NCBI RefSeq assembly: GCF_003815655.1
Contig: NZ_CP033917.1
Coordinates: 1,178,001 to 1,242,000 of the forward strand
Length of the DNA stretch: 64,000 bases
Direction: 5' to 3'
DNA from: Chryseobacterium sp. G0201
Lineage (GTDB): Bacteria; Bacteroidota; Bacteroidia; Flavobacteriales; Weeksellaceae
Shown: positions 34,197 to 46,442 of the stretch, piece by piece
Numbering within the stretch: position 1 is the stretch's first letter
How the letters are laid out: the number at the start of each line of letters is the position of its first letter
Made by a program: the position numbers and the translations under genes
The notes under the pieces: model-generated
Told to the model about the DNA's origin: nothing
The model's input: the letters and a program-made list of their open reading frames with translations, nothing else
The model's database searches: none

Positions 34197-35199
34197 TTCG
34201 TAAATCAATTTTTAAATCTACAACAAATTCGGTTTCAGACTCATTGATATTCAATTCGTGTTTTTTTGGATATAAAATTTCCAGTCTTTTTTTCACATTA
34301 TCAATCCCGATTCCTGATGTTGAATCTTTCATTCTATCTTTTTTAAAATTTAAAAGATAAAAATGTAAGATCTGGTTGTCATCAGAAAGTTTCATATCAA
34401 ATCCTTTTTCACGAAAATCTCCATGTTTAAAAGCATTTTCTACGAACGGAACTAAAATCATCGGTGAAATATTCAATTTAGGATGATTGATATTTTTTTC
34501 AACAGTTAATAATTCAGGCTTTTTTAATCGTAATTTTTCAAGAGCCGTTAAGCTGTCAATGTATCCAATTTCTTTATCTAAAGTAATTACATCTTTTTCC
34601 AGATCTTTGGTACTGTACCTCAACAACTGGCTTAATTCTTCAATTGCGGGTAACGCCTTATCAGATTTTTGATAAACTAGAGAATAAATATTATTTAAAG
34701 AATTAAAAATAAAATGTGGATTGATTTGTGTTTTTAAAGCCTGTAGTTCTGCTGTTTTTCTGGCCTCAATTAGTTCTGCTTTCTCTTTTTCTACATCAAC
34801 AAAGTATTTAAAAAACCAAAAAGTAGTACTGATAAAAATCGTAGTACTGCTGTAGAAAATATTATCGAAAAAGTAAAATCCGAAATTGGTTCCTTCCTTG
34901 TAATTTCTGAATCCAACTGTTGCAGGCAACAAGATCTCTTCCACAGAATATCGAACAAGGACAAAACACGAAGCACTTAGCAAAAATGCAATTACAGATT
35001 TATACCATTTACTTGCATCAAAAAAGTTTGGAGCTACAAAAAAATAGTTTACATAAAAGCAAATAAAACTCGTGAGAAAGAAAGTAATATTAAGAATAAT
35101 TCTCTCCGTATGAAATACAAAATAGGGAATAAGAACCGATCCTATAATATAAATACCCCAAAAGAAAATATGCAGAAAAATAAGTTTGTTCGCTTTCAT
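34189..35199 (-). CDS. LytS/YehU-type sensor histidine kinase
   Basis: 336 residues. Four hydrophobic segments in the first ~135 residues form a membrane sensor without a large external domain. The His_kinase signature is INPHFIFNSLNNIYSLVYQ with the phosphoacceptor His, followed by ELSQLLRYSTKD. The ATP-binding part has PMILVPFVENAFKHG and TSGIGIDNVKKRLEILYP. This class pairs with LytTR regulators, whose gene overlaps its 3' end by eight bases. The signal is unknown. Confidence 0.93.
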   Translation of the reverse strand: MKANKLIFLHIFFWGIYIIGSVLIPYFVFHTERIILNITFFLTSFICFYVNYFFVAPNFFDASKWYKSVIAFLLSASCFVLVRYSVEEILLPATVGFRNYKEGTNFGFYFFDNIFYSSTTIFISTTFWFFKYFVDVEKEKAELIEARKTAELQALKTQINPHFIFNSLNNIYSLVYQKSDKALPAIEELSQLLRYSTKDLEKDVITLDKEIGYIDSLTALEKLRLKKPELLTVEKNINHPKLNISPMILVPFVENAFKHGDFREKGFDMKLSDDNQILHFYLLNFKKDRMKDSTSGIGIDNVKKRLEILYPKKHELNINESETEFVVDLKIDLRNE

Positions 35200-35335
35200 A
35201 AAGCAAAAATAGGATATCTGTTAAATTAAGGGCGCTAATTTCCGATGAACGACTGCTTTTCTCCGACGAAAATTTTTTAATCCCGATAAATAAAGACTTC
35301 GTCTAAACACTATTTCATAGATTTCCCCCTAGATC

Positions 35336-35343
35336 TACCTTTG
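35336..35343 (+). promoter_or_regulatory. Candidate -7 element of the DUF5694 gene
   Basis: TACCTTTG is an exact match to TAnnTTTG, 35 bases before the gene start and divergent from the LytS-type kinase. No clear -33 TTTG. Confidence 0.45.
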
Positions 35344-35378
35344 AATCATCAAAAATAAAATAACTAACAATAATAATT

Positions 35379-36218
35379 ATGAAAACATTGATCTATAGCC
35401 TACTTGTATGCTTCTCCACTTTTGTTTCAGCACAGAAAAAACCATCAGAGTATTTTAATAATCCTAAAACTAAAGTTTTGATCGTAGGATCATTCCATTT
35501 TGATTATCCTAATCTTGATGCTCATAAAACAGAAAAAAGTGATCAAGTAGATGTACTTTCGCCTAAAACAGCTAAAGAAGTAACCGAACTTGTGGAATAC
35601 ATTAAAAAGTTTAAACCTACAAAAATAGCTATCGAAGCATGGCCAAAATGGAACGCTAACCAAAAATTAAAAGAATACAGCGAAGGGAAATACAGAGATA
35701 AAAGAGATGAGCGTTATCAGCTTGCCATTCGTATCGCCAACGAACTCAAGATCAATGAGCTTTTCAGTATAGACGCATCATCTATTTCTGATGATCTCGA
35801 AAAAAGATATGGAAAGCAAGATTCTGCCTATTTCAATGCAATTAGCAAAGACTATGATTTTCAGAGTAATGATGCGATATCAAATCAATATACCGTTTTT
35901 TTCAAGAGTACAGAACCTAAAAACTTCAAATCTATTCTTGAAAGTTTTAAATATATGAATAGCAAAGAATTTCATCAATATGAATATGGCGCTTATCTTA
36001 CCGGAGATTTCAAATTGAGAGACCACGATGGAGCAGACATGCTTTCTTTATATTGGTATAACAGAAATCTGAGAATGTTCAGAAATATCCAAAATATCCC
36101 TCACAATGCTGAAGACAGAATACTTGTTATCGCCGGAAATGGCCACGCATCAGTATTAAGACAGTTATTCACCTCCTCTCCAGAATATGAATATGTAGAG
36201 TTTTCTAATCTTAAATAA
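35379..36218 (+). CDS. DUF5694 secreted protein
   Basis: 279 residues. Signal peptide (~1-18, FVSAQ). The mature protein begins KVLIVGSFHFDYPNLD, has FKPTKIAIEAWPKWN, and ends with ILVIAGNGHASVLRQLF. The GSFHF / IAIEA / GNGHA pattern is the DUF5694 family, which resembles TraB/EreA-like proteins, with histidines and acids that may bind metal; activity unproved. Likely periplasmic. A TonB receptor gene follows 69 bases later on the same strand, so they may work together in uptake. Confidence 0.82.
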   Translation: MKTLIYSLLVCFSTFVSAQKKPSEYFNNPKTKVLIVGSFHFDYPNLDAHKTEKSDQVDVLSPKTAKEVTELVEYIKKFKPTKIAIEAWPKWNANQKLKEYSEGKYRDKRDERYQLAIRIANELKINELFSIDASSISDDLEKRYGKQDSAYFNAISKDYDFQSNDAISNQYTVFFKSTEPKNFKSILESFKYMNSKEFHQYEYGAYLTGDFKLRDHDGADMLSLYWYNRNLRMFRNIQNIPHNAEDRILVIAGNGHASVLRQLFTSSPEYEYVEFSNLK

Positions 36219-36287
36219 ATAGAAAAAAACTTTTTTGTAACAAAATTTCCTTTTGTGCGTCTAATCGGCTAGAAGTAAAAAAACAAA

Positions 36288-38525
36288 ATGAAAAAAACAA
36301 TTATTACCCTATCCTTTCTAGGAGCTATATTCACTTATGCCCAAGAAAAACCAAATAATGAAGTAAAAGAGAAACAAATTGAAGGTGTAACGATCACCAA
36401 AACTAAAAAAGCCGTTGAACAAAAAGCAGACCGTACGATTTTCGACTTTTCGGAACAGCCACAACTAAACAACGGAAGCGTTCTAGAAGGCATCAAAAAA
36501 CTTCCCGGACTCGTTTCTACAGACATCGCAGGAATGATGTATCAGGGGAAAGTGCTTGATGTTTATCTTAACGGCAGACCTTTAAATATTACAACCAACG
36601 AGCTGAATTCTTTCCTTGAAGGAATGCCCGCCAATTCTGTAGACAGAATTGAAGTAATTACGCAACCCGGCGCAGAATTTCCAGCAACTTCAGGAGGGGC
36701 GATAATGAATATTATTACCAATAAAAATGCAAATAAATATTTAACAGCAACCTATTCTGGGAATTATTCTTTCACGAATTATGATAAATTCAGAAACAGA
36801 ACGAGTAATTCATTAACCCTAAATGCAAGAAATAAATATTTCGGCTGGCAATTCACAGCTGGGCAGAATTACCGAGAAAGTATGCTAAATACTAATCAAA
36901 ATGATTTATTGTTAAGTAATACAGACAGAATCGGAAGAGGATATTTTGCAAAATCAGGACTAACTTTTGATATTGGTGAAGACAAATTATTATTAAATTA
37001 TGATATTTACCATAACAATAATACCAACGGAACTTTAAGTAAAGGTGAAGCCGTAGTACAATTTCCTAATGCAAGTCTTCCGGCAGGTTTTTATAATAGA
37101 GATATTATCTTTGATGCCTCAGACATTGCATATACTAATAATCTACGTCAAGAAGCTGTTGTTACTTATCAAAAACGATTTGATGATAAATTAAAAAAGC
37201 TTGACTTTCAATTCAGCTATACAAAATCTGATAACAAATTCTCTCAAGATAATATTTTCAGAAACGGATTTTATACAGATACAACACCTAACACTGCTTT
37301 CTCATTCAGCGACGGAACCATTCTTGACAACAGTTCTGATATGAGAATTGCCAACTTTAAGATAGATTATTCCCAGCCTTTAAAAATTCTTGACGAAGGA
37401 AAAGTAAGTTTCGGAGGTTTATATGAAAAACAAAATTTTGACACTGACAGTAAAGGGCTTAGAAATCTAGAATACCAAAGACAAACGGCATCTACTTATT
37501 TAGAATTTCAGGCAAAATTGAAGAAATTTGATTTTATTTTAGGATCCCGTGCCGAAAATTATGATATTTCGGGAGTAACGAGAGTTTTAGACAACACAAA
37601 TACTGTGGTTCAAAAAGATTTAAGAACTTTCAATAAATTTAAATTGTTTCCGAATGCGAGTGTACAGTATAACTTGATGAAGCAGGTTTATGTGGCTGCA
37701 AACTACAATAAGAAGATTAGCTTACCGAGTATTTCAGCTTTAAACCCCAATAACAATACATTTGGAGGCCCTAATACACAAATAACAGGAAACCCGGATC
37801 TTCAACCTACCATTTTTGATAATTATGAGTTGAAAATTTCGGCTTTTGATTACGCTTTTATAGGATATAGCGTGAGCTCTGCTAAAAATCAAGTGGCTCA
37901 AATAATTAGAAAAGACGGTAAAAATCTTTACAACGAACAGGTGAATATTTCAAACATGAGAATTCACAATTTCAATGTTGGGCTTCCGATTCCGTTTATG
38001 GTTTTCAGCAAACCTTTCAGTGAGATCATGAAGTTTGATTTTAATCCCGATAAAATTAATTTCATGTATTTATATGCTGGTTACCAGAAACATGAAATCG
38101 ATAATTTAAACAATAAAGGCTTCTGGATTTTCAATATCATGACGCAAATAATTTTGCCTAAAGAGATAAAACTAACCGCCAATTACAGTTATATGACTCC
38201 AAAAGCGGGATATTTTTACTTTACAGCAGAAAAACCATTCAACAATTCATTAGATATTACGTTGACTAAAAAATTTATGGATAACAGGCTTACACTTTCC
38301 GTTTTTGCAAATGATATTTTCAACGGTCAGGCTATGCAGGTACGTTCTAATGTGCCGGGAGGTGGTGAAGGTGTATTCATGAGAAATAAATATGACACCA
38401 GAAACTTTGGCCTATCTATTAATTACAAAATCCCTACAAAAAACAAACTGGCAAAAGTAGATTCAAACATCTTAAACAACACTAAAAAAGAAGACAACGG
38501 CGGTGTATTGCAACAAGAAAAATAG
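36288..38525 (+). CDS. TonB-dependent receptor / outer-membrane beta-barrel family protein
   Basis: 745 residues. Signal peptide (~1-18, FTYAQ), plug domain (~45-150: VLEGIKKLPGLVSTD, DRIEVITQPGAEF, SGGAIMNIITNK), and a barrel of the OMP_b-brl_3 type ending NYKIPTKNKLAK followed by an unstructured tail. It differs from the riboswitch-controlled receptor in lacking the FRIRG plug motif. Substrate unknown. It follows a DUF5694 gene and a LytTR system, a neighbourhood that suggests signal-controlled uptake or a self-sensing loop, by inference. Confidence 0.9.
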   Translation: MKKTIITLSFLGAIFTYAQEKPNNEVKEKQIEGVTITKTKKAVEQKADRTIFDFSEQPQLNNGSVLEGIKKLPGLVSTDIAGMMYQGKVLDVYLNGRPLNITTNELNSFLEGMPANSVDRIEVITQPGAEFPATSGGAIMNIITNKNANKYLTATYSGNYSFTNYDKFRNRTSNSLTLNARNKYFGWQFTAGQNYRESMLNTNQNDLLLSNTDRIGRGYFAKSGLTFDIGEDKLLLNYDIYHNNNTNGTLSKGEAVVQFPNASLPAGFYNRDIIFDASDIAYTNNLRQEAVVTYQKRFDDKLKKLDFQFSYTKSDNKFSQDNIFRNGFYTDTTPNTAFSFSDGTILDNSSDMRIANFKIDYSQPLKILDEGKVSFGGLYEKQNFDTDSKGLRNLEYQRQTASTYLEFQAKLKKFDFILGSRAENYDISGVTRVLDNTNTVVQKDLRTFNKFKLFPNASVQYNLMKQVYVAANYNKKISLPSISALNPNNNTFGGPNTQITGNPDLQPTIFDNYELKISAFDYAFIGYSVSSAKNQVAQIIRKDGKNLYNEQVNISNMRIHNFNVGLPIPFMVFSKPFSEIMKFDFNPDKINFMYLYAGYQKHEIDNLNNKGFWIFNIMTQIILPKEIKLTANYSYMTPKAGYFYFTAEKPFNNSLDITLTKKFMDNRLTLSVFANDIFNGQAMQVRSNVPGGGEGVFMRNKYDTRNFGLSINYKIPTKNKLAKVDSNILNNTKKEDNGGVLQQEK

Positions 38526-38551
38526 TTCAAATATAAAAGAACATTAATAGG

Positions 38552-38569
38552 AACGGGCTTTAGCCCGTT
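38552..38569 (+). terminator. Terminator of the TonB receptor gene
   Basis: AACGGGC / GCCCGTT stem of 7-8 bases with a tight loop (TTTA), followed by seven T, 26 bases after the receptor stop. Confidence 0.85.
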
Positions 38570-38667
38570 TTTTTATGCAAAAAATTCAAATGGCTTTAGG
38601 CAAAACTTACACAGTCATTTCATTTGTGTTATTCGTGAAAAATGTTTGTGCAAATTTATTTTTAAAT

Positions 38668-39378
38668 CTAAAACTCAATCGTTTGAAATCTCCACTCCAA
38701 AGTATCAATTAACGTTATTTGATTTAATTGTAAAGGTAAATCCGTCATTGTTTTTAAAGCTAAATTCGCCATCATGCTTCCTACAATTCCCGATAAAGCC
38801 CCCAAAACTCCAAGACTATCACAATCAGGAAGATTTTCATCAAAAGGAGGTTCCGGAAATAGATCTCTTAAATTTTTACTTTTATTATAATTAAATATGG
38901 CAACCTGTCCCGAAAACCCTAAAATACTTCCGTAAACTAGAGGTTTTCCAAGTTTTACACAGACATCATTAATTAAATATCGTGTTTTAAAATTATCAGA
39001 ACCGTCAATAATGAGATCAAACCGAGAAAGAATTTCTTCAGCATTTGATTCGTCAATCTTATTTTCAATTCCAATAAAATTGACATGATGATTAAGCTTT
39101 TTTACAAATTCTTCCGCACTTTTAACCTTAGATTTTCCAACGGAATTTTCATTATGAATAATTTGTCGGTTTAAATTATGCAGTTCAACCTCATCAAAAT
39201 CTGCTACACCTAAAGTCCCAACTCCAGCCGCCGCTAAATACTGAATAACAGGACTTCCCAATCCGCCAGCTCCAATTACAAGGACTTTTGAATTCATGAT
39301 TTTTCGTTGACCTTCCAAACCGATTTCTTCAATAAAAATCTGGCGGCTGTATCGGGCAAAAATATCTTCGCTTTTCAT
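38668..39378 (-). CDS. thiF: ThiF/MoeB/HesA-family adenylyltransferase (ThiS activation)
   Basis: 236 residues; last gene of the thiamine operon. It adenylates the C-terminal glycine of ThiS so that sulfur can be loaded. The ATP-binding glycine loop is VLVIGAGGLGSPVIQYLAAA, and ADFDEVELHNLNRQI is the conserved nucleotide-site block. The conserved cysteine before the C-terminal helices is present (LPDCDSLGVLG). The CxxC...CxxC zinc tetrad of E. coli ThiF/MoeB is absent (only two cysteines in total). 33 bases after thiH. Confidence 0.9.
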   Translation of the reverse strand: MKSEDIFARYSRQIFIEEIGLEGQRKIMNSKVLVIGAGGLGSPVIQYLAAAGVGTLGVADFDEVELHNLNRQIIHNENSVGKSKVKSAEEFVKKLNHHVNFIGIENKIDESNAEEILSRFDLIIDGSDNFKTRYLINDVCVKLGKPLVYGSILGFSGQVAIFNYNKSKNLRDLFPEPPFDENLPDCDSLGVLGALSGIVGSMMANLALKTMTDLPLQLNQITLIDTLEWRFQTIEF

Positions 39379-39411
39379 TATGCTATTTTAATTTGAGCCA
39401 TTAAGATTTTA

Positions 39412-40530
39412 TTAAATTCCACTGTACACAGCATCCCAATCCTTCATCACAGGATCATAACCGAATTTTTTAATCACATTTTTAATTTCATCCATACTTC
39501 TTTCATCGCTGGTCTCAAATTGTTCTAAAGACTCTTTGTCAACCGCATAACCACCAGGATTGGTCTTTGAAGCCGCACTCATCGCCGTTGCTCCCAGTGA
39601 AATGATATGATCTCTGAATTTTTCGTTTTCTCTGGTCGAAATGGATATTTCCAAATCTTCATTCCAAATTCTGTAAGCACAAATTAATTGTAATAAATCT
39701 CTGTCGGACATTATAAAATTCGGTTCGATAATTCCTTCGGCAGGTCGAAGCCTCGGAAATGAAACCGAAAATTTACTTTTCCAATATTGCTTTTGAAGAT
39801 AATCGATATGAAGGGCATTAAAAAAGCTGTCAACTCGCCAATCTTCCAGACCGAGCAAAACGCCCAATCCCATTTTATGAATTCCTGCTTTCCCAATTCT
39901 GTCGGGTGTTTCCAGACGAAAATTGAAATTTGATTTCTTTCCTTTTGGATGATATTCTTTGTAAACTTCCTGATGATAGGTTTCCTGATACACTAGAACA
40001 GCATTGACTCCTGTATAATGAAGCTGCTGGTATTCTTCCTCCGACAAAGGCTGAACTTCAATTGAAATATTTGCAAAATGGGGCTTCAACAAACGAACTG
40101 CATTCAAAAAATAATCAATTCCAACCGTTTTATTCGCTTCACCGCTTACCAGCAACACATGATTCACACCCATTGATTTTAAAACCGTAGCTTCAATCAT
40201 CAATTCTGTATCAGAAAGTGTCTTCCTTTTAATCGAATTATCCAAACTAAAACCGCAGTATGTACAGATATTCTGACATTCATTACTCAAATACAACGGC
40301 GCGTACAACTGAATCGTTTTCCCGAATCGTTTTTGAGTAAGTTTCTGTGTAATTGTTGCCATTAACTCTAATTTCTGAGCAGCAACGGGGGAAAGAAAAT
40401 TCAGGAAATCTTCTATTGTTTTATTCTTTTTTTGAAGACTATTTTCAACATCGGATAACGTCACTTTTTCAAGTTTTGCCTTTATTTCATCCCATTGATA
40501 TTTTTCAAAAAAATCTTTAAAACTCTTCAT
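39412..40530 (-). CDS. thiH: 2-iminoacetate synthase (tyrosine lyase)
   Basis: Radical SAM enzyme that cleaves tyrosine to dehydroglycine for thiazole formation. The cluster motif CxxxCxxC is NECQNICTYCGFSLDN. 372 residues from the ATG at 40530; the longer frame would overlap thiG by eight bases. The presence of ThiH rather than ThiO marks the oxygen-sensitive route. Works with ThiG, ThiS and ThiF, all encoded here. Confidence 0.95.
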   Translation of the reverse strand: MKSFKDFFEKYQWDEIKAKLEKVTLSDVENSLQKKNKTIEDFLNFLSPVAAQKLELMATITQKLTQKRFGKTIQLYAPLYLSNECQNICTYCGFSLDNSIKRKTLSDTELMIEATVLKSMGVNHVLLVSGEANKTVGIDYFLNAVRLLKPHFANISIEVQPLSEEEYQQLHYTGVNAVLVYQETYHQEVYKEYHPKGKKSNFNFRLETPDRIGKAGIHKMGLGVLLGLEDWRVDSFFNALHIDYLQKQYWKSKFSVSFPRLRPAEGIIEPNFIMSDRDLLQLICAYRIWNEDLEISISTRENEKFRDHIISLGATAMSAASKTNPGGYAVDKESLEQFETSDERSMDEIKNVIKKFGYDPVMKDWDAVYSGI

Positions 40531-40540
40531 AAAATTAAGT

Positions 40541-41317
40541 TTAATCAAACAAAAAAGACGTCAGCGGACTTGATGCTTCTGCGTGGTTTCCAATTGCTCC
40601 CAAACCGGATTCAAAAGCTCTTCTTCCTGCAATTACACCTTCTTTAAAAGCCAATGCCATATTCACCGGATTTCTAGCAACCGCAATCGCCGTATTCACC
40701 AAAACCGCATCAGCCCCCATTTCCATCGCTTTTGCCGCATCGGAAGGCGCACCAATTCCTGCATCAACAACAACAGGAACGTTGCTCTGACTGATAATTA
40801 TTTCTAAAAAATCTAATGTTCTCAGTCCTTTATTCGTTCCAATCGGCGCTCCCAGAGGCATTACAACTGCTGTTCCTACATCTTCCAAACGCTTGCACAA
40901 CACCGGATCAGCGTGAATGTAAGGCATTACGATGAACCCTAATTTTGCCAATTCTTCTGTCGCATACAACGTTTCAATCGGATCGGGTAATAAATATTTT
41001 GGGTCAGGATGAATTTCCAATTTTATCCAATTTGTTTCCAAGGCTTCTCTTGCCAATTGTGCCGCCAAAACGGCTTCTTTGGCTGTTCTCGCTCCTGAAG
41101 TATTGGGTAAAAGATGAGATTTTGTAGGTTTTAAAGCATTCAATAAATCATCTTCTGAAGATTGAGAATCTATTCTTTTTAACGCCATTGTTACCATTTC
41201 GCTACCTGAAGCGATGATGGAATCTGTCATTTCCGAAAGTTTTCCGAATTTTCCTGTTCCTAAAAACAATCTCGATTCGAAAGTTCTATGTGCTATTATT
41301 AATGGTTGATTTTTCAT
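40541..41317 (-). CDS. thiG: Thiazole synthase
   Basis: 258 residues from the inner methionine ([20 protein letters not shown]), the usual length and N-terminus for ThiG; the open frame extends to 41365 and into the end of thiE. The TIM-barrel has GTGKFG, the Schiff-base lysine in VTMALKRID, and the phosphate-binding [20 protein letters not shown]. It makes the thiazole phosphate from 1-deoxyxylulose 5-phosphate, dehydroglycine and ThiS thiocarboxylate. Confidence 0.95.
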   Translation of the reverse strand: MKNQPLIIAHRTFESRLFLGTGKFGKLSEMTDSIIASGSEMVTMALKRIDSQSSEDDLLNALKPTKSHLLPNTSGARTAKEAVLAAQLAREALETNWIKLEIHPDPKYLLPDPIETLYATEELAKLGFIVMPYIHADPVLCKRLEDVGTAVVMPLGAPIGTNKGLRTLDFLEIIISQSNVPVVVDAGIGAPSDAAKAMEMGADAVLVNTAIAVARNPVNMALAFKEGVIAGRRAFESGLGAIGNHAEASSPLTSFLFD

Positions 41318-41361
41318 ATGATAATTTCTATTTTTTTTTAAGCCATATGGAATCTGTGATT

Positions 41362-41976
41362 TCATTGTAAAACGGTTTTAAATTCGTTGATAATGGAAGG
41401 CTGATTGGTAATTTGCCCCGAAATTGCCACTCCGTAAATTCCGATTTTTTGTAATAATTCAATGTCACTCAGAACGACTCCACCGATAGCAAATATTTTT
41501 GGAATTTCTAATGATCTTTCTTTTAAATTTTGGATAATTTTTCCGTACCCTTCAAAACCTAAAACCGGACTCAATTGTTCTTTGGTTGAAGTAAATCTCA
41601 ACGGTCCCAAACCAATATAATCACACGGTTCATTCATCCTTTGAAGAACATCTGAAATGGTATTTGCCGTTCCTCCAATGATTTTATTTTCTCCTAAAAT
41701 ATGTCTCGCAATTTCTATGGAAGTATCTTTTAATCCCAAATGAACACCGTCTGCATCGATCTCTTTTGCAATCTGAACATGGTCGTTAATGATACAAACC
41801 TTCTGATTATCCGAGCATAATTTTTTTGAAATTTCACAAAGTTTGATGAATTCATTTTCAGGAGCATTTTTCCAACGAACCTGTATCCATTTTACACCAT
41901 TATCAAGGGCTTTTCGGATGTTCAGCTCCTGATCTTCTATGGTAAATCCTTGAGATATGTATTGTAATTTTTCCAT
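41362..41976 (-). CDS. thiE: Thiamine-phosphate synthase
   Basis: 204 residues. It joins HMP pyrophosphate and thiazole phosphate. Full catalytic set is visible: [28 protein letters not shown] with the ND pair, and [11 protein letters not shown] (GPxxxTxTK) for pyrophosphate and thiazole phosphate. This is the true ThiE of the operon, in contrast to the TenI-like gene two positions upstream. It lies three bases after thiD. Confidence 0.93.
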   Translation of the reverse strand: MEKLQYISQGFTIEDQELNIRKALDNGVKWIQVRWKNAPENEFIKLCEISKKLCSDNQKVCIINDHVQIAKEIDADGVHLGLKDTSIEIARHILGENKIIGGTANTISDVLQRMNEPCDYIGLGPLRFTSTKEQLSPVLGFEGYGKIIQNLKERSLEIPKIFAIGGVVLSDIELLQKIGIYGVAISGQITNQPSIINEFKTVLQ

Positions 41977-41979
41977 TAT

Positions 41980-42701
41980 TTAATTTGAATGAAATCCTAG
42001 CAAAGCAGGATTACTTGTTAAAAAATTTTCAATGTATAATTTTCCGTTTCGACAGGCTTCTTCTACATTTTTTCCTAAAGCTAAATGGCTCGCAATCGCA
42101 GAAGAAAGCACACAACCGGAGCCATGTTTTGGATAATAAACAGAAGTTTTATCAGTTGGATGAATTGAAGTTTCTTTTCCATTCTCCAATAAAATATCTG
42201 TTCCTAATTGATCTTCCCGATGCCCTCCTTTAATTAAAACAGAACATGAATTTTTCGTATTTTCAAAAAGATTAAATTCCTGCAAAATATTGTATTCGTT
42301 ATAGTTTGGTGTAATTAAATCAATTTGTTTTAAAATATTTTCCACCTCAGAAATTGTGCTCAAATCAAAAAAAGAAAACTCAGAAGTGCTTTTCAAAACC
42401 GGGTCCCAAACAATTTTTGCTTCAGGATTAATAGATTTGATTTTTTCTACAATTTGAGTTAAAAATTTAGCATCTTTTACCACTCCAATTTTAATTGCTA
42501 CGACATAATAACTTTTCATTAAAACATCAATTGCAGATAAAATTTCTTCCAAAGGCTGACAATTCAGACTTAAACATTGAGATTCTGTCTGTAAAGTCAT
42601 TGCCGTACAAACTCCCAATCCCTGAACTTTCAATTGTTCAAATGTCTTTATGTCCGCCAACAAACCGGCTCCACCACTTGGATCGTAGCCTGCAATACTC
42701 A

Positions 42702-42726
<25 letters not shown>
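41980..42726 (-). CDS. thiD: Hydroxymethylpyrimidine/phosphomethylpyrimidine kinase
   Basis: 248 residues of the ribokinase-like fold. It phosphorylates HMP twice to HMP pyrophosphate. Substrate motif IAGYDPSGGAGLLADIKTFE and the anion-hole motif HGSGCVLSSAIASHLALG with its catalytic cysteine are present. It overlaps the TenI-like gene by 25 bases if the first ATG is used; a second in-frame ATG at 42702 would almost abolish the overlap but would cut the family's N-terminus short. Confidence 0.94.
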
Positions 42727-45109
<2,383 letters not shown>

Positions 45110-45118
45110 TTATGAGAG

Positions 45119-45325
45119 TTAACCGCCTTGCGTAGCAGTAATGATTAAAATAGAATCGTTGTCTTTAAGAAATGTTTCCAGCCAGGCCGACTGCGGAATG
45201 ATACGATTGTTGAGCGCTACGGCAATACCTTTCCTTTTTCCGGGGAGTTCCATAGCCAAAAGTGCTTCCAGATTTTCGGGAAGTTCAGCAAAAGTTTTTC
45301 GTGTGTGGTTGATTGTGAGTTCCAT
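45119..45325 (-). CDS. thiS: Sulfur carrier protein ThiS
   Basis: 68 residues with a ubiquitin-like fold. It ends in the required GG (ITATQGG), which ThiF adenylates and which then carries sulfur to ThiG. First gene of the thiamine operon, ~82 bases after the riboswitch. Confidence 0.94.
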   Translation of the reverse strand: MELTINHTRKTFAELPENLEALLAMELPGKRKGIAVALNNRIIPQSAWLETFLKDNDSILIITATQGG

Positions 45326-45406
45326 TCCAAAGTTTTAATTAAACATTTCACTTTAGGAATGGCCACCATTGTGCATAGAAAGCACAACAAAAAGTCATCT
45401 CACTTT

Positions 45407-45478
45407 TCCCTACGCTGGTATGATCCAGATCAGGTTCAAAGGGTAAAGTCTCAGTCTGTTTGTCAACAGACACCCCTA
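45407..45478 (-). ncRNA. TPP riboswitch of the thi operon
   Basis: On the minus strand TTAGGGGTGTCTGTTGACAA opens the element, then ACAGACTGAGACTTTACCC, then TTTGAACCTGATCTGGATCA, ending TACCAGCGTAGGGA. These are the THI-box blocks GGGGUG, CUGAGA, ACCC, GAACCUGAUCUGGAUCAUACCAGCG. Excellent match. It controls thiS-C-tenI-D-E-G-H-F, repressed by thiamine pyrophosphate by family rule. Confidence 0.97.
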
Positions 45479-45488
45479 AAGTATGGGA

Positions 45489-45519
45489 CGAAGGTAGTTA
45501 TTTTTTTGAAATGTGCAAA
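45489..45519 (-). promoter_or_regulatory. Promoter of the thi operon
   Basis: On the minus strand TTTG (45519-45516) and TACCTTCG (45496-45489; one mismatch to TAnnTTTG) are exactly 19 bases apart. The predicted start near 45482 is just before the riboswitch. The best two-part promoter in the window. Confidence 0.7.
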
Positions 45520-45540
45520 ATTGAATTTTATTTGAAATGA

Positions 45541-45567
45541 AAAAGACCATCTCGATTTGAGACAGTC
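45541..45567 (-). terminator. Terminator of the YD-repeat lipoprotein gene
   Basis: AAGAC-TCTC and GAGA-GTCTT arms with a small internal mismatch; on the minus strand followed by TTTTTC. 24 bases after the gene. Confidence 0.6.
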
Positions 45568-45591
45568 TTCAATTTTATTTTAAATATTTCT

Positions 45592-46434
45592 TTAGTAAAA
45601 AAGCTTCAGACTTCCATCAGAATTGTATTGATTGGTCCAATTTGATTGACTCAGAAAAAACTCTGAACTATAAGGTTTATACTCTTTTGAGATTCTTCTT
45701 TGAGGATTATTTTTTGATAATGATAAGTAGAAATAATCTTCAAAAACGCCTAAATTTTTAAATGGATTTTCTGCAGAATCAAAATTATCAAACGTCATTT
45801 CATTCGTTACATAAGCATCAATATTGTTATGCTTTTCCGTTTTGGTTACTTTTTCTAAATTACCTGAAGTATTATAACTAAATTTTTCGACATATGTCCA
45901 AATATAATCTTCGGGTTCGTTTGGATCATATGGCATATTAGGATATTCAGTTAGAATTTGTGTCAATTTTCCTGAAGAATCATAAGTATATGTCAAATGC
46001 TGATCTAAATATTGATTATTAATATACGGAATAATTAACTTAACAACTCTCCCTTGATTATCAAACTCAAACTTTCTTTCTTCCAACAAAACAGTAAAAC
46101 CAGGATTTCCACTATAATTTTTCATAGTTGCCATGTTTCCAGTGTAAGATATAGTTGTATAAGCTGATTTCGAATAAGCATAAGGAAAACCCGTACTTCC
46201 GGAAAGTCCCAACTTCCCTCCTACTTTTTTAGTTACTCTTCCCTGAGCATCATACTCAAAAGTATAATTATATTCATTTCCAGCAGAGGGTTGTGATAAA
46301 ATAGGAAAATTCCAAGACACTTTACTTGTGTTTACATTTACTTGCTGAGTAGTCTCAGTTGTTACTTCATCATCATTACTTGAACAAGAGGTAAAAGCCA
46401 ACAATGTGGCGAAGAAAAATAATTTAAGTTTCAT
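45592..46434 (-). CDS. Lipoprotein with YD/RHS-like repeats
   Basis: 280 residues. Lipobox AFTSCSSND (Cys18). The mature part has repeats of the YD type: TFEYDAQGRVTKKVGG, KFEFDNQGRVVKLIIP, TYTYDSSGKLTQILTE, KFSYNTSGNLEKVTKTE and NQYNSDGSLKLFY. Such DUF4595/RHS-like lipoproteins are common, of unknown function, and probably surface exposed. Nine bases after the RluA gene. Confidence 0.85.
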   Translation of the reverse strand: MKLKLFFFATLLAFTSCSSNDDEVTTETTQQVNVNTSKVSWNFPILSQPSAGNEYNYTFEYDAQGRVTKKVGGKLGLSGSTGFPYAYSKSAYTTISYTGNMATMKNYSGNPGFTVLLEERKFEFDNQGRVVKLIIPYINNQYLDQHLTYTYDSSGKLTQILTEYPNMPYDPNEPEDYIWTYVEKFSYNTSGNLEKVTKTEKHNNIDAYVTNEMTFDNFDSAENPFKNLGVFEDYFYLSLSKNNPQRRISKEYKPYSSEFFLSQSNWTNQYNSDGSLKLFY

Positions 46435-46442
46435 AGTAGTTT

